From Enterococcus diestrammenae (lineage in GTDB: Bacteria; Bacillota; Bacilli; Lactobacillales; Enterococcaceae), in NCBI RefSeq assembly GCF_009933255.1, contig NZ_MAEI01000051.1, positions 18,041-82,040 on the forward strand: DNA of 64,000 bases, given 5' to 3'. The notes below the pieces were generated by a model that saw nothing but the letters and a program-made list of their open reading frames with translations, ran no database searches and was not told where the DNA came from. Shown piece by piece: positions 46,400 through 58,104 of this stretch. Position numbers and translations under genes: made by a program. Within the stretch, counting starts at the first letter, position 1. Each line of letters opens with the position of its first letter.

Positions 46400-47023
46400 A
46401 TGCCTAACTTAGCATTATTCAAACAAGATGGTAGCCAAAACGGCGAAATCACATTGAACGAAGAAATTTTCGGTATTGAACCAAATGAATCAGTTGTCTA
46501 CGATGCAATCATCATGCAACGGGCTTCATTGCGTCAAGGTACACATGCTGTGAAAAACCGCAGCGCAGTCCGAGGCGGTGGCCGTAAACCATGGCGCCAA
46601 AAAGGTACTGGTCGTGCCCGTCAAGGTTCAATCCGTTCACCACAATGGCGCGGAGGTGGTATCGTCTTCGGACCAACACCACGTTCTTACAGCTACAAAT
46701 TGCCTAAAAAAGTTCGTCGCTTAGCAATGAAATCTGTATTGTCAGAAAAAGTTGCAGCGGAAAACTTGGTAGCCGTAGATGCATTGAACTTCGACGCTCC
46801 AAAAACAAAAGAATTCAAACAAGTTCTTGCTAACTTGTCAATCGATGCAAAAGTATTGGTTGTCGTAGAACCTGATAACGACTTTGCAGCTTTGTCTGCT
46901 CGTAACTTGCCAAACGTTTCTGTTGTCACTTCTGACAATATCAGCGTTTTGGATGTGGCTTCTGCAACTAAAATGTTAGCAACTCAAACTGCTCTTACTC
47001 AGATCGAGGAGGTGCTTGCATAA
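46400..47023 (+). CDS. rplD: 50S ribosomal protein L4
   Basis: A 207-residue L4 lining the exit tunnel. The extended loop [19 protein letters not shown] is intact, with no macrolide-resistance change obvious to me. Its stop and the rplW start share a base (TAATG), so translation is coupled. Confidence 0.98.
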   Translation: MPNLALFKQDGSQNGEITLNEEIFGIEPNESVVYDAIIMQRASLRQGTHAVKNRSAVRGGGRKPWRQKGTGRARQGSIRSPQWRGGGIVFGPTPRSYSYKLPKKVRRLAMKSVLSEKVAAENLVAVDALNFDAPKTKEFKQVLANLSIDAKVLVVVEPDNDFAALSARNLPNVSVVTSDNISVLDVASATKMLATQTALTQIEEVLA

Positions 47024-47313
47024 TGAACTTACTAGACGTAATCAAACGCCCAGTGATCACTGAAAAATCCATGCTTGCAATGGACGAAAAGAAATATACT
47101 TTCGAAGTGGACACAAAAGCAAACAAAACTTTAGTAAAACAAGCTGTTGAAGCAGCTTTTGATGGTGTCAAAGTGAAAAACGTAAACATCGTCAACGTGC
47201 GTCCTAAATTCAAACGCATGGGTAAATATGCAGGATATACAAAGAAACGTCGTAAAGCTATTGTGACGTTGACTGAAGACTCAAAAGAAATCCAATTGTT
47301 CGACGCTGAATAA
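47023..47313 (+). CDS. rplW: 50S ribosomal protein L23
   Basis: A 96-residue L23 at the exit-tunnel rim, the docking site for trigger factor and [15 protein letters not shown] opens it and the family loop [19 protein letters not shown] is present. AGGAGG lies inside the end of rplD. Confidence 0.98.
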   Translation: MNLLDVIKRPVITEKSMLAMDEKKYTFEVDTKANKTLVKQAVEAAFDGVKVKNVNIVNVRPKFKRMGKYAGYTKKRRKAIVTLTEDSKEIQLFDAE

Positions 47314-47348
47314 TCAGCGAGCAATAAAACCATAGGAGGGAAAAAGAC

Positions 47349-48182
47349 GTGGCGATTAAAAAGTACAAACCTACCTCAAATGGTCGTCGTAACATGACAA
47401 GCTCTGACTTCGCTGAAATCACTACTTCAACGCCAGAGAAAACATTGTTGGCACCATTGAAAAACAACGCCGGTCGTAACAACAACGGACGCATCACTGT
47501 CCGTCATCAAGGTGGCGGCCACAAACGTCAATATCGTTTGATCGATTTCAAACGGAATAAAGACAACGTTGTAGCGGTAGTTAAAACCATCGAATACGAT
47601 CCAAACCGTTCAGCTAACATCGCATTATTGCACTACACTGATGGGGTGAAAGCTTACATCTTGGCTCCTAAAGGCTTAGAAGTCGGCATGACTGTCGTTT
47701 CTGGTCCAGAAGCCGATATTAAAGTGGGGAACGCATTACCATTGGCAAACATTCCAGTCGGTACTGTTGTCCACAACATCGAAATGAAACCAGGTAAAGG
47801 CGGACAATTAATCCGTTCAGCTGGGACTTCTGCTCAAGTATTGGGTAAAGAAGGCAAATACGTATTGATCCGTTTGAACTCTGGTGAAGTACGGATGATC
47901 TTGGCTACTTGCCGTGCGACTGTCGGTTCTGTTGGTAATGAACAACACGAATTGATCAACATCGGTAAAGCTGGTCGTTCTCGTTGGATGCGTAAACGTC
48001 CTACAGTTCGTGGTAGCGTAATGAACCCTAACGATCACCCACACGGTGGTGGTGAAGGTAAAGCACCAATCGGTCGGAAAGCACCAGTATCACCTTGGGG
48101 CCAACCTGCATTGGGTTACAAAACACGTAACAAAAAAGCGAAATCCGACAAGCTTATCGTTCGTCGTAGCAAAGCTAAATAA
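47349..48182 (+). CDS. rplB: 50S ribosomal protein L2
   Basis: A 277-residue L2 needed for subunit joining and peptidyl transfer. It starts at GTG (47349; [16 protein letters not shown]) after [23 protein letters not shown] and the C-terminal [18 protein letters not shown], with the conserved His, are present. Confidence 0.98.
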   Translation: MAIKKYKPTSNGRRNMTSSDFAEITTSTPEKTLLAPLKNNAGRNNNGRITVRHQGGGHKRQYRLIDFKRNKDNVVAVVKTIEYDPNRSANIALLHYTDGVKAYILAPKGLEVGMTVVSGPEADIKVGNALPLANIPVGTVVHNIEMKPGKGGQLIRSAGTSAQVLGKEGKYVLIRLNSGEVRMILATCRATVGSVGNEQHELINIGKAGRSRWMRKRPTVRGSVMNPNDHPHGGGEGKAPIGRKAPVSPWGQPALGYKTRNKKAKSDKLIVRRSKAK

Positions 48183-48224
48183 TTTCATTGACCATGTGTC
48201 AACATTTTGTAAAGGAGGTTCACC

Positions 48225-48503
48225 ATGGGTCGTAGTTTGAAGAAGGGACCTTTCATTGATGAGCATTTGATGAAAAAGGTCGAAGCGCAACAAGGCGCAG
48301 AGAAGAAAAAAGTAATCAAAACTTGGTCACGTCGTTCCACGATTTTCCCAAGTTTCATCGGTTTCACTATCGCTGTCTATGATGGACGTAAACACGTTCC
48401 TGTTTATATCCAAGAAGACATGGTAGGACATAAATTAGGTGAATTCGCACCAACTAGAACTTACCGTGGCCACGGCGGCGACGATAAGAAAACAAAACGC
48501 TAA
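48225..48503 (+). CDS. rpsS: 30S ribosomal protein S19
   Basis: A 92-residue S19 of the 30S head. It opens [19 protein letters not shown] and has the family block [23 protein letters not shown] precedes the ATG by 8 nt. Confidence 0.98.
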   Translation: MGRSLKKGPFIDEHLMKKVEAQQGAEKKKVIKTWSRRSTIFPSFIGFTIAVYDGRKHVPVYIQEDMVGHKLGEFAPTRTYRGHGGDDKKTKR

Positions 48504-48525
48504 TATTTGAGAGGAGGATCTTACA

Positions 48526-48873
48526 ATGGCTGAACAAATCACATCAGCAAAAGCAACTGCCAAAACAGTTCGCGTCTCTCCTCGCAAATCTCGCATTACG
48601 ATCGACTTGATCCGCGGGAAAAGCGTTGCGGACGCAATTGCAATCTTAAAATTCACACCAAATAAAGCTGCCGGAATCATCGAAAAAGTTTTGATGTCAG
48701 CAGTAGCGAATGCAGAAAATAACTTTGACTTGGATGTTGAAAACTTGTTCGTTAGTGAAGCTTTCGTCAACGAAGGCCCAACTATGAAACGTTTCCGTCC
48801 TCGTGCGAAAGGATCAGCTTCACCGATCAACAAACGCACAAGTCACATTACTGTAGTCGTATCAGAAAAATAA
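48526..48873 (+). CDS. rplV: 50S ribosomal protein L22
   Basis: A 115-residue L22 whose beta-hairpin ([20 protein letters not shown]) reaches into the exit tunnel; the hairpin has normal length, with no insertion of the macrolide-resistance type. GAGGAGG lies ahead. Confidence 0.98.
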   Translation: MAEQITSAKATAKTVRVSPRKSRITIDLIRGKSVADAIAILKFTPNKAAGIIEKVLMSAVANAENNFDLDVENLFVSEAFVNEGPTMKRFRPRAKGSASPINKRTSHITVVVSEK

Positions 48874-48886
48874 GGAGGGACAATCA

Positions 48887-49552
48887 GTGGGTCAAAAAGT
48901 ACATCCAATTGGAATGCGTGTAGGCGTCATCCGCGACTGGGATGCAAAATGGTATGCTGAAAAAGAATATGCCGACTTCCTGCACGAAGATTTGAGAATC
49001 CGTAAATTTATCGCGACTAAACTTGCTGACGCTGCTGTGTCTACAGTTGAGATCGAACGTGCGGCTAACCGCGTGAACGTTTCAATCCACACAGCTAAAC
49101 CAGGTATGGTCATCGGTAAAGGCGGCTCTGAAGTCGAAAACCTAAGAAAAGAATTAAACAACTTGACCGGCAAACGGGTCCACATCAACATCGTGGAAAT
49201 CAAAAAACCGGATCTTGATGCAAAATTGGTAGGCGAAGGGATTGCACGTCAATTAGAAGGCCGGGTTGCTTTCCGTCGTGCTCAAAAACAAGCCATCCAA
49301 CGTACTATGCGTGCGGGTGCTCAAGGGATCAAAACTATGGTATCTGGCCGTTTGAACGGTGCTGATATCGCTCGTTCTGAAGGCTATTCAGAAGGGACTG
49401 TGCCTCTTCATACATTGCGTGCCGACATCGACTACGCTTGGGAAGAAGCAAACACTACCTACGGAAAACTAGGAGTGAAAGTGTGGATCTACCGTGGCGA
49501 AATCTTGCCTACGAAGAAAAACGCTGAAAACACTGGGAAAGGAGGGAAATAA
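48887..49552 (+). CDS. rpsC: 30S ribosomal protein S3
   Basis: A 221-residue S3 at the mRNA entry site. The KH domain [18 protein letters not shown] and the C-terminal [18 protein letters not shown] are present. It starts at GTG after AAGGAGGG; the gap from rplV is 13 nt. The Lys/Gly-rich tail reads TGKGGK. Confidence 0.98.
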   Translation: MGQKVHPIGMRVGVIRDWDAKWYAEKEYADFLHEDLRIRKFIATKLADAAVSTVEIERAANRVNVSIHTAKPGMVIGKGGSEVENLRKELNNLTGKRVHINIVEIKKPDLDAKLVGEGIARQLEGRVAFRRAQKQAIQRTMRAGAQGIKTMVSGRLNGADIARSEGYSEGTVPLHTLRADIDYAWEEANTTYGKLGVKVWIYRGEILPTKKNAENTGKGGK

Positions 49553-49554
49553 AC

Positions 49555-49989
49555 ATGTTAGTACCTAAACGTGTGAAACACCGTCGTGAGTTCCGTGGCA
49601 AAATGCGCGGAGAAGCGAAAGGCGGTAAAGAAATCGCTTTTGGTGAATACGGTTTGCAAGCGTTGGAATCTCATTGGATTACCAACCGTCAAATCGAAGC
49701 ATCTCGTATTGCCATGACTCGTTACATGAAACGTGGCGGGAAAGTATGGATCAAAATTTTCCCTCACAAATCATATACTGCAAAAGCTATCGGGGTCCGG
49801 ATGGGTTCTGGTAAAGGGGCTCCTGAAGGTTGGGTTTCTCCAGTAAAACGTGGCAAGATCATGTTTGAAATCGCTGGTGTGCCTGAAGAAGTTGCTCGCG
49901 AAGCTTTGCGTCTTGCGGCTCACAAATTGCCAATCAAGACCAAGATCGTAAAACGTGAGGAAATGGGTGGTGAATCGAATGAAGGTTAA
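49555..49989 (+). CDS. rplP: 50S ribosomal protein L16
   Basis: A 144-residue L16 near the A site. [15 protein letters not shown] opens it and [16 protein letters not shown] is the family core. It begins 2 nt after rpsC, with AGGAGGG in the end of rpsC, and overlaps rpmC by 11 bases. Confidence 0.98.
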   Translation: MLVPKRVKHRREFRGKMRGEAKGGKEIAFGEYGLQALESHWITNRQIEASRIAMTRYMKRGGKVWIKIFPHKSYTAKAIGVRMGSGKGAPEGWVSPVKRGKIMFEIAGVPEEVAREALRLAAHKLPIKTKIVKREEMGGESNEG

Positions 49990-50167
49990 AGAAATCAGAG
50001 AATTAACCACTGCCGAAATGCTTGATCAAGAAAAGCAATTGAAGGAAGAACTATTCAACTTGCGATTCCAACTTGCAACCGGTCAATTAGAAAACACTGC
50101 ACGTATTAAAGAAGTACGTAAATCGATTGCACGCATCAAAACTGTTTTGCGTGAACAAGCAAACTAA
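49979..50167 (+). CDS. rpmC: 50S ribosomal protein L29
   Basis: A 62-residue two-helix protein at the tunnel exit. The start at 49979 ([11 protein letters not shown]) is chosen over an upstream in-frame ATG at 49955, because the family begins here and GGTGGTG precedes it. It overlaps the end of rplP. Confidence 0.96.
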   Translation: MKVKEIRELTTAEMLDQEKQLKEELFNLRFQLATGQLENTARIKEVRKSIARIKTVLREQAN

Positions 50168-50191
50168 TATTGGAAGGAGGCCATTAAGCGT

Positions 50192-50458
50192 ATGACTGAA
50201 GAAAGAAATCAACGCAAAGTTTACCAAGGACGCGTGGTATCTGACAAAATGGACAAAACCATCACTGTTGTGGTTGAAACCAAAAAGAACCACCCAATCT
50301 ACGGCAAACGCATGAACTACTCTAAGAAATACAAAGCCCACGATGAAAACAACGAAGCAAAAGTTGGCGATATCGTGCGCATTATGGAAACTCGTCCATT
50401 ATCAGCTACTAAACGTTTCCGGTTATTGGAAATCGTTGAAAAAGCAGTGATTATCTAA
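50192..50458 (+). CDS. rpsQ: 30S ribosomal protein S17
   Basis: An 88-residue OB-fold protein that binds 16S rRNA early in assembly. [18 protein letters not shown] and [13 protein letters not shown] are the family blocks. AAGGAGG lies ahead at 12-nt spacing. Confidence 0.97.
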   Translation: MTEERNQRKVYQGRVVSDKMDKTITVVVETKKNHPIYGKRMNYSKKYKAHDENNEAKVGDIVRIMETRPLSATKRFRLLEIVEKAVII

Positions 50459-50491
50459 TCACACGAGATTTTCCTATATAGATTGTACTGA

Positions 50492-50884
<393 letters not shown>

Positions 50885-50919
50885 CAGCCACTTATTCCCA
50901 AAGGAGGTGCGAAACAGAA

Positions 50920-51231
50920 ATGTTTGTTAAAAAAGGCGATAAAGTTAAAGTTATCACTGGTAAAGACAAAAACAAAGAAGGCGTTGTTTTAGCTGCTTTC
51001 CCTAAAAAAGACAAAGTGATTGTCGAAGGTGTCAACGTTGTGAAGAAACACCAAAAACCTTCACAAGCTGCTCCTCAAGGCGGGATCCTTGAAGTCGAAG
51101 CACCCATTCATGTTTCCAACGTGATGGTGATCGATCCTTCAAACGGTCAAGCAACCCGTGTTGGCTACAAAGAAGTCGACGGCAAAAAAGTCCGTGTTTC
51201 TAAAAAAACCGGCGAAGTTTTGGATAAATAA
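50920..51231 (+). CDS. rplX: 50S ribosomal protein L24
   Basis: A 103-residue KOW-fold assembly initiator. [20 protein letters not shown] is the KOW motif near the N-terminus. AAGGAGGTG precedes the start. Confidence 0.97.
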   Translation: MFVKKGDKVKVITGKDKNKEGVVLAAFPKKDKVIVEGVNVVKKHQKPSQAAPQGGILEVEAPIHVSNVMVIDPSNGQATRVGYKEVDGKKVRVSKKTGEVLDK

Positions 51232-51257
51232 TTAGCTAGGAAAGGAGGAGCAAACGA

Positions 51258-51797
51258 ATGAACCGCCTGAAAGAAAAATATTCTAAAGAAGTCGTTCCAG
51301 CTTTAATGGAAAAATTCAATTACAGTTCAGTGATGCAAGCACCAAAAGTTGACAAAATTGTCATCAACATGGGTGTCGGCGATGCAGTTTCCAACGCTAA
51401 AAACTTGGATAAAGCTGTCGAAGAACTCGCTTTGATTTCTGGTCAAAAACCATTGATCACTAAAGCAAAAAAATCAATCGCAGGTTTCCGTCTGCGTGAA
51501 GGAATGCCTATTGGTGCGAAAGTTACTTTACGTGGCGAACGCATGTATGAATTCCTTGATAAATTGGTATCAGTTTCCTTACCTCGTGTCCGTGACTTCC
51601 ACGGCGTGAGCAAAAAGGCCTTTGACGGTCGCGGCAACTACACTTTGGGTATCAAAGAACAATTGATCTTCCCTGAAGTCGATTATGATTTGGTAGACAA
51701 AGTCCGCGGGATGGACATCGTAATTGTGACAACTGCACAAACAGACGAAGAATCTCGTGAATTGTTGACGCAACTTGGCATGCCATTTGCAAAATAA
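51258..51797 (+). CDS. rplE: 50S ribosomal protein L5
   Basis: A 179-residue 5S-rRNA-binding protein of the central protuberance. [31 protein letters not shown] and [15 protein letters not shown] are the family blocks. AAAGGAGGAG lies ahead. Confidence 0.98.
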   Translation: MNRLKEKYSKEVVPALMEKFNYSSVMQAPKVDKIVINMGVGDAVSNAKNLDKAVEELALISGQKPLITKAKKSIAGFRLREGMPIGAKVTLRGERMYEFLDKLVSVSLPRVRDFHGVSKKAFDGRGNYTLGIKEQLIFPEVDYDLVDKVRGMDIVIVTTAQTDEESRELLTQLGMPFAK

Positions 51798-51815
51798 AAA
51801 AAGGAGGCGAACTAC

Positions 51816-52001
51816 GTGGCTAAAAAATCAATGATTGCTAAAAACAAACGCCCTGCAAAATTCTCTTCTCAAGAATACACACGTTGCGAACGTTGCGGAC
51901 GTCCACATTCAGTTTATCGTAAATTCAAGCTTTGCCGTATTTGCTTCCGCGAACTTGCCTATAAAGGACAAATTCCCGGCGTGAAAAAAGCTAGCTGGTA
52001 A
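51816..52001 (+). CDS. rpsN: 30S ribosomal protein S14, zinc-binding type
   Basis: A 61-residue short S14 with the zinc ribbon Cys24-x2-Cys27 and Cys40-x2-Cys43. It starts at GTG (51816) after AAAGGAGG. This C+ form in the spc operon is usual for Firmicutes, which often keep a zinc-free paralogue elsewhere for zinc starvation. Confidence 0.97.
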   Translation: MAKKSMIAKNKRPAKFSSQEYTRCERCGRPHSVYRKFKLCRICFRELAYKGQIPGVKKASW

Positions 52002-52036
52002 ACCAGAAAACTCGCATAAAGGAGGTAAATCATCCA

Positions 52037-52435
52037 ATGGTCATGACAGATCCAATCGCAGACTTTCTGACTCGTATTCGTAATGCCAACATGGTAAAAC
52101 ACGAATCACTGGAAGTACCTGCATCAAAAATCAAACGTGATATCGCTGAAATCCTGAAAAAAGAAGGATTTGTTCGCGATGTTGAGTATATTGAAGATGA
52201 CAAACAAGGCGTGATCCGCGTTTTCTTGAAATATGGGAAAAACGGCGAACGCGTCATCACCAACTTGAAGCGTATCTCTAAACCAGGCTTGCGGGCTTAC
52301 GTCAAAGCTGACGAAGTACCAAAAGTATTGAACGGTTTGGGTATCGCAATCTTGTCTACTTCTGAAGGTGTAATCACCGATAAAGAAGCACGGGCGAAAA
52401 ACATCGGCGGCGAAGTTGTCGCATACGTATGGTAA
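52037..52435 (+). CDS. rpsH: 30S ribosomal protein S8
   Basis: A 132-residue S8 that binds the central 16S domain. [15 protein letters not shown] opens it and [21 protein letters not shown] closes it. The ATG at 52037 lies 11 nt after AAAGGAGG; the ATG two codons later would be too far. S8 represses this operon in E. coli; no equivalent mRNA site was recognised here. Confidence 0.97.
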   Translation: MVMTDPIADFLTRIRNANMVKHESLEVPASKIKRDIAEILKKEGFVRDVEYIEDDKQGVIRVFLKYGKNGERVITNLKRISKPGLRAYVKADEVPKVLNGLGIAILSTSEGVITDKEARAKNIGGEVVAYVW

Positions 52436-52465
52436 TCCAATAATTATACAAGGAGGTGTCTTCAA

Positions 52466-53002
52466 GTGAGTCGTATCGGTAATAAAATCGTTGTGTTGCC
52501 TGCTGGCGTTGAAGTCAAGCAAGACGGACATGACATCACTGTTAAAGGTCCTAAAGGTGAATTGACTCGTACGTTCTCTTCTGATATCGAAATGAATATC
52601 GAAGGAAACGAAGTAACATTCACTCGTCCTAATGACAGCAAAGAAATGAAAACTATCCACGGAACTACTCGTGCCAACTTCAACAACATGGTGGTAGGGG
52701 TTTCCGAAGGTTTCCAAAAAGCGTTGGAACTTCAAGGGGTCGGTTATCGTGCCCAACTGCAAGGTAAAAAACTTGTCTTGGCTGTTGGTTACTCTCACCC
52801 TGTCGAAATCGACGCACCGGCTGGAATCGAAATTGAAGTACCAAACAATACTTCAATCATCGTAAAAGGCATCAACAAGGAAGTTGTCGGCGAATTGGCT
52901 GCCAATATCCGTGGCGTACGTCCACCAGAACCTTACAAAGGCAAAGGGATCCGCTATGTCGGCGAATTTGTCCGTCGTAAAGAAGGTAAAACTGGTAAAT
53001 AA
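52466..53002 (+). CDS. rplF: 50S ribosomal protein L6
   Basis: A 178-residue two-domain L6 near the sarcin-ricin loop. [16 protein letters not shown] opens it and [27 protein letters not shown] text closes it. It starts at GTG (52466) after AAGGAGGTG. Confidence 0.98.
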   Translation: MSRIGNKIVVLPAGVEVKQDGHDITVKGPKGELTRTFSSDIEMNIEGNEVTFTRPNDSKEMKTIHGTTRANFNNMVVGVSEGFQKALELQGVGYRAQLQGKKLVLAVGYSHPVEIDAPAGIEIEVPNNTSIIVKGINKEVVGELAANIRGVRPPEPYKGKGIRYVGEFVRRKEGKTGK

Positions 53003-53012
53003 TCGTTTCTTT

Positions 53013-53064
53013 GAAAGTGCACTGGCAACCATTAGCAATTTGCTAACGACAAGGTGGCACTTTC
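53013..53064 (+). promoter_or_regulatory. Two-tier hairpin in the rplF-rplR gap
   Basis: An outer 8-bp stem GAAAGTGC (53013-53020) with GCACTTTC (53057-53064) encloses an inner TTAGC/GCTAA stem (53032-53046). No terminal T-run beyond TTTC follows. It sits in a 113-nt gap, long for this otherwise tight operon, so an attenuator, processing site or protein-binding site is possible. Confidence 0.5.
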
Positions 53065-53115
53065 TGCTGGGAACGCATCGCAGCTTCGGCTAGCAAATAT
53101 AAAGAGGTGACAATT

Positions 53116-53472
53116 GTGATTACAAAACCAGATAAAAATAAAACACGTCAAAAGCGTCATCGTCGTGTCCGTAACAAAATCTCTGGTACTGCTGAGTGCC
53201 CACGCTTGAACGTTTTCCGTTCTAACAAAAACATCTACGCGCAAGTAATTGATGACGTAGCGGGTGTGACGCTAGCAAGTGCCTCTACCTTGGATAAAGA
53301 AATTTCAGGTAGCACAAAAACCGAACAAGCACAAGCTGTCGGTAAATTAGTTGCAGAACGTGCTGCAGCAAAAGATGTTAAAGTCGTTGTCTTTGACCGT
53401 GGTGGGTACCTTTACCATGGCCGTGTGCAAGCTTTGGCTGAAGCTGCACGCGAAAATGGACTTGAATTTTAA
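53116..53472 (+). CDS. rplR: 50S ribosomal protein L18
   Basis: A 118-residue 5S-rRNA-binding protein. The GTG at 53116 ([16 protein letters not shown]) is preferred over the GTG at 53107, which lies in the AAAGAGGTGA ribosome binding site. [21 protein letters not shown] ends the family core (read with GLEF after it). Confidence 0.96.
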   Translation: MITKPDKNKTRQKRHRRVRNKISGTAECPRLNVFRSNKNIYAQVIDDVAGVTLASASTLDKEISGSTKTEQAQAVGKLVAERAAAKDVKVVVFDRGGYLYHGRVQALAEAARENGLEF

Positions 53473-53492
53473 GAGAAGGAGGAACACCATTC

Positions 53493-53993
53493 ATGACTTA
53501 CATTGATCCAAATCATTTGGAATTGGAAGATCGCGTTGTTGCTATCAACCGCGTAACTAAAGTAGTTAAAGGTGGACGTCGTTTGCGTTTTGCGGCCTTA
53601 GTAGTCGTAGGCGACAAAAACGGTCATGTAGGCTTTGGTACTGGTAAAGCTCAAGAAGTACCTGAAGCTATTCGTAAAGCAATTGAAGCTGCGAAGAAAA
53701 ATTTGGTTGAAGTACCAATGGTTGGTTCAACTATTCCTCACGAAGTCATCGGCGTATTCGGCGGCGGTCGCATCTTGATGAAACCAGCTGTTGAAGGTTC
53801 TGGAGTTGCTGCCGGTGGTCCAGTTCGTGCGGTCTTGGAATTGGCCGGTGTTGGCGATGTGACATCTAAATCACTTGGTTCTAACACACCAATCAATGTT
53901 GTACGTGCTACTGTTGAAGGTTTGACACAATTGAAACGGGCGGAAGAAGTTGCAGAACTTCGTGGCGTATCCGTTGAAGAATTGATCGGATAA
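53493..53993 (+). CDS. rpsE: 30S ribosomal protein S5
   Basis: A 166-residue S5 with an N-terminal dsRNA-binding domain. The spectinomycin-related loop [13 protein letters not shown] is of wild-type form. [16 protein letters not shown] lies in the C-terminal domain. AAGGAGGA precedes the ATG. Confidence 0.98.
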   Translation: MTYIDPNHLELEDRVVAINRVTKVVKGGRRLRFAALVVVGDKNGHVGFGTGKAQEVPEAIRKAIEAAKKNLVEVPMVGSTIPHEVIGVFGGGRILMKPAVEGSGVAAGGPVRAVLELAGVGDVTSKSLGSNTPINVVRATVEGLTQLKRAEEVAELRGVSVEELIG

Positions 53994-54007
53994 GGAGGAC
54001 AAAGCTA

Positions 54008-54187
54008 ATGGCTGATTTGAAAATTACTTTGAAGCGCAGCGTTATCGGTCGTCCTCAAAACCAACGGGACACTGCTAAAGCATTGGGCTTGAACAAAATC
54101 AACGCAACTGTCGTAAAACCTGCCAATGAAGCAATCAAAGGCATGGTTAATACGATTTCTCACTTGGTAGATGTGGAAGAAGTTTAA
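54008..54187 (+). CDS. rpmD: 50S ribosomal protein L30
   Basis: A 59-residue L30. [17 protein letters not shown] opens it, and [16 protein letters not shown] and [14 protein letters not shown] complete the family pattern. AAGGAGGA lies ahead and the gap from rpsE is 14 nt. It is easily missed because of its size. Confidence 0.97.
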   Translation: MADLKITLKRSVIGRPQNQRDTAKALGLNKINATVVKPANEAIKGMVNTISHLVDVEEV

Positions 54188-54229
54188 TTTCCCTGCTACC
54201 CGCTATTTTGATTAAGGAGGTGCCAACCT

Positions 54230-54670
54230 ATGAAACTTCATGAAATGAAACCTGCAGAAGGTTCTCGTCAAGTACGTAATCGTGTCGGTCGCGGAACATC
54301 ATCCGGTAACGGTAAAACTTCCGGACGCGGTCAAAAAGGTCAAAAATCCCGTTCAGGCGGTGGTGTACGTTTAGGCTTTGAAGGGGGACAAACACCATTG
54401 TTCCGTCGTTTGCCAAAACGCGGCTTTACTAACATTAACCGTAAAGAATACGCAGTCATCAACTTGGACGTCTTGAACCGTTTTGAAGATGGAACTGAAG
54501 TAACAGCTGTTACCTTGGTAGAAGCTGGAATCGTGAAATCTGAAAAAGCTGGAATTAAAGTTCTTGCTAACGGTGAATTGACTAAGAAATTGACTGTTAA
54601 AGCAGCTAAATTCTCGAAAGCAGCTGAAGAAGCAATTGTTGCTGCTGGCGGATCTATCGAGGTGATCTGA
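54230..54670 (+). CDS. rplO: 50S ribosomal protein L15
   Basis: A 146-residue L15. The Gly/Arg/Lys-rich N-terminus ([19 protein letters not shown]) and [18 protein letters not shown] are typical. Its TGA stop shares one base with the secY ATG, so the pair is coupled. Confidence 0.98.
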   Translation: MKLHEMKPAEGSRQVRNRVGRGTSSGNGKTSGRGQKGQKSRSGGGVRLGFEGGQTPLFRRLPKRGFTNINRKEYAVINLDVLNRFEDGTEVTAVTLVEAGIVKSEKAGIKVLANGELTKKLTVKAAKFSKAAEEAIVAAGGSIEVI

Positions 54671-55965
54671 TGATTAAGCTGTTGCGGGACTCCTTTAAAG
54701 TCAAAGAAATTCGTTCGAAAATTTTCTTTACGATCTTTGCCTTATTTGTCTTTCGTCTTGGTGCCCATATTACGGTACCAGGCGTAGACGCCAGCCGTCT
54801 GCAAAGCATCTCAGAACTGCCTTTTCTAAACATGTTGAATATCGTAAGTGGTAGCGCAATGCAAAACTTTTCGATCTTCGCCATGGGTGTTTCACCATAT
54901 ATCACGGCTTCCATCGTGATTCAATTGTTACAAATGGATATCGTACCGAAGTTTGTGGAATGGTCGAAACAAGGGGAAGTCGGTCGTCGTAAGCTGAATC
55001 AGGCGACGCGGATCCTAACCTTGATCCTCGGATTTGTCCAATCAATCGGGATCACATTTGGTTTCAACTCTTTTACCCAATTAGGCTTTGTCAAAGATAC
55101 CACCGTCGCAAACTTTGTGGTGATTGGTTTGATTTTGACAGCCGGGACGATGTTCGTCACTTGGTTGGGAGAACAAATCACTGAAAAAGGCGTCGGTAAC
55201 GGCGTATCAATGATTATCTTTGCCGGGATTATTTCACGGATGCCTACTGATATCAAAGGTTTGATTGAAGATTATTTCATCAATATCGAGTCCTCTGAAA
55301 TCTGGAAATCCGTTATTTTCATGGTAGTACTAATCATTGCAATCTTGGTCATCGTGACCCTGGTGACATATGTGCAACAGGCTGAACGAAAGATCCCGAT
55401 TCAATATACAAAACGGGTGCAAGGTGCGCCAACTAGCAGTTACTTGCCTATCAAGGTGAATGCTGCCGGCGTGATCCCGGTTATTTTTGCCAGCTCCTTT
55501 ATCGCTACTCCAAATGCTATTTTGCAAGCTTTGGGTACGAACCATCAAGGGAAGGGTTGGTATGAAGTAATGACCCAAATCTTTAGCTACAACACAGCGC
55601 CTGGTGCTATCATCTACACTGTGTTAATCGTAGCATTTACTTTCTTCTATGCTTTCGTGCAAGTCAACCCTGAGAAATTGGCGGAAAACTTGCAAAAACA
55701 AGGTAGCTACATTCCAAGTGTGCGGCCTGGTAAAGGTACAGAAGATTATGTTTCTGGATTGTTGATGCGTTTGAGTGCTGTTGGGGCCCTCTTCCTTGGT
55801 TTGGTAGCCTTGTTACCAATCTTGGCGCAAATGATTTGGAATCTTCCTCAGTCGATTGGCTTGGGGGGAACAAGTTTATTGATCGTTATCGGTGTTGCGC
55901 TGGAAACTGCGAAACAGTTAGAAGGCTTGATGTTGAAACGGAAATATACTGGTTTTATTAATTAA
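54670..55965 (+). CDS. secY: Protein translocase subunit SecY
   Basis: A 431-residue, ten-helix channel protein of the Sec translocon. The signature GVSPYITASIVIQLLQMD lies near 80-97, and the cytoplasmic loops that bind SecA contain QQAERKIPIQYTKRVQG. TM2 and the plug region are present and the length is normal. It starts at the last base of rplO. Confidence 0.98.
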   Translation: MIKLLRDSFKVKEIRSKIFFTIFALFVFRLGAHITVPGVDASRLQSISELPFLNMLNIVSGSAMQNFSIFAMGVSPYITASIVIQLLQMDIVPKFVEWSKQGEVGRRKLNQATRILTLILGFVQSIGITFGFNSFTQLGFVKDTTVANFVVIGLILTAGTMFVTWLGEQITEKGVGNGVSMIIFAGIISRMPTDIKGLIEDYFINIESSEIWKSVIFMVVLIIAILVIVTLVTYVQQAERKIPIQYTKRVQGAPTSSYLPIKVNAAGVIPVIFASSFIATPNAILQALGTNHQGKGWYEVMTQIFSYNTAPGAIIYTVLIVAFTFFYAFVQVNPEKLAENLQKQGSYIPSVRPGKGTEDYVSGLLMRLSAVGALFLGLVALLPILAQMIWNLPQSIGLGGTSLLIVIGVALETAKQLEGLMLKRKYTGFIN

Positions 55966-56670
<705 letters not shown>

Positions 56671-56711
56671 CGTGTGCTGCCGCTGCCAACTTGCAACCCA
56701 AAATCTTTCTC

Positions 56712-56740
56712 TTGTAAAGTTTGACATCCTATGCTAAAAT
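56712..56740 (+). promoter_or_regulatory. Internal promoter ahead of infA
   Basis: A -35 TTGTAA (56712-56717), a 17-bp spacer and -10 TAAAAT (56735-56740) with an extended TGC just before it. It lies in the 184-nt gap after adk. A leader of about 110 nt follows with a CTTCTAG/CTAGAAG stem (56753-56772) and a GGGAA/TTTCC stem. It would allow infA to rpoA to be made apart from the upstream genes. Confidence 0.6.
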
Positions 56741-56854
56741 ATGTCAGTCCGACTTCTAGCCTTGTCTAGAAGCAACTTTTTGAGAAACTTAGGTGGGAAC
56801 AGTGTTTCCGCCATTTTATCGTGTGAAAATCACAAGTACAAGGAGGTACTGTGC

Positions 56855-57073
56855 GTGGCAAAAGAAGATGTGATCGAAATTGAAGGTACAGTCGTCGAAA
56901 CTTTGCCGAATGCAATGTTTAAAGTGGAGTTGGAAAACGGACACCAAGTATTGGCTACTGTTTCCGGTAAAATCCGGATGCACTACATCCGCATTCTGCC
57001 TGGTGACAAAGTAACTGTGGAGTTGTCTCCATACGATCTTTCCCGTGGCCGGATTACTTACCGCTTTAAATAA
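56855..57073 (+). CDS. infA: Translation initiation factor IF-1
   Basis: A 72-residue OB-fold factor that occupies the 30S A site during initiation. [20 protein letters not shown] opens it and [17 protein letters not shown] ends it. It starts at GTG (56855) after AAGGAGGT. The longer in-frame ATG at 56741 lies in the promoter region and is rejected. Confidence 0.97.
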   Translation: MAKEDVIEIEGTVVETLPNAMFKVELENGHQVLATVSGKIRMHYIRILPGDKVTVELSPYDLSRGRITYRFK

Positions 57074-57105
57074 TTGTACTCCGTAAAACTACAGGAGGTA
57101 TTATC

Positions 57106-57222
57106 ATGAAAGTAAGACCATCAGTAAAACCAATGTGCGAACATTGTAAAGTAATCCGCCGTAAAGGTCGGGTTATGGTGATTTGCCCAGCAAATCCAAA
57201 ACATAAACAACGTCAAGGATAA
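57106..57222 (+). CDS. rpmJ: 50S ribosomal protein L36
   Basis: A 38-residue zinc-ribbon protein with ligands Cys11, Cys14, Cys27 and His33 (MCEHCK ... [14 protein letters not shown]). AGGAGG precedes the ATG. It is the four-ligand form. Confidence 0.97.
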   Translation: MKVRPSVKPMCEHCKVIRRKGRVMVICPANPKHKQRQG

Positions 57223-57240
57223 TCGGAGGTGTAACAAAGT

Positions 57241-57606
57241 ATGGCTCGTATTGCAGGAGTAGATATTCCTCGTGATAAACGCGTAGTGGTTTCCCTTACT
57301 TATATTTACGGGATTGGTAACACTACTGCGAAAAAAGTTTTGGCTAACGTTGGCGTTTCTGAAGACATTCGTGTTCGCGATTTGACGAACGAACAAACAG
57401 ATGCTATCCGTGCTGAAATCGATAAGTTGAAAGTTGAAGGGGATCTTCGTCGTGAAGTCAACCTTAACATCAAACGTTTGATGGAAATCGGTTCATACCG
57501 TGGTATCCGTCACCGTCGTGGCTTGCCAACTCGTGGACAAAACACGAAGAACAATGCCCGTACTCGTAAAGGCCCTTCTAAAACAGTGGCTGGTAAGAAA
57601 AAATAA
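57241..57606 (+). CDS. rpsM: 30S ribosomal protein S13
   Basis: A 121-residue S13 of the 30S head, contacting the P-site tRNA through its basic tail ([15 protein letters not shown]). [18 protein letters not shown] opens it. CGGAGGTG lies ahead. Confidence 0.98.
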   Translation: MARIAGVDIPRDKRVVVSLTYIYGIGNTTAKKVLANVGVSEDIRVRDLTNEQTDAIRAEIDKLKVEGDLRREVNLNIKRLMEIGSYRGIRHRRGLPTRGQNTKNNARTRKGPSKTVAGKKK

Positions 57607-57633
57607 TTCCTAAGTGAAGGAGGTTAAATCTTC

Positions 57634-58023
57634 ATGGCAGCAAAAAAAGTGAATCGCAAACGCCGTGTGAAAAAGAATATTGAATCAGGTATCGCGCATA
57701 TCCATTCAACATTCAACAATACAATTGTAATGATCACTGATGTTCACGGAAATGCATTAGCATGGTCATCAGCTGGTTCATTAGGCTTTAAAGGGAGCAA
57801 GAAATCAACTCCTTTTGCAGCACAAATGGCAGCAGAAACTGCAACAAAAGCAGCCCAAGAGCACGGTTTACGAACCGTAGAAGTAACTGTTAAAGGTCCT
57901 GGCTCAGGTCGTGAAGCAGCAATCCGTTCTCTGCAAGCAGCAGGTTTGGAAGTTACTGCAATCCGTGACGTAACACCAGTTCCTCATAATGGATGCCGCC
58001 CTCCAAAACGCCGTCGTGTTTAA
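57634..58023 (+). CDS. rpsK: 30S ribosomal protein S11
   Basis: A 129-residue S11 on the 30S platform. [19 protein letters not shown] and [18 protein letters not shown] are standard. AAGGAGGT lies ahead of the ATG. Confidence 0.98.
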   Translation: MAAKKVNRKRRVKKNIESGIAHIHSTFNNTIVMITDVHGNALAWSSAGSLGFKGSKKSTPFAAQMAAETATKAAQEHGLRTVEVTVKGPGSGREAAIRSLQAAGLEVTAIRDVTPVPHNGCRPPKRRRV

Positions 58024-58104
58024 TGAGTGCTGCTCATTTTGAGTGCAACATAGTAACGTCATTAAGCAAGACACTTTTCGTTTTGAAAGGGGTAAAAGAT
58101 AAGA

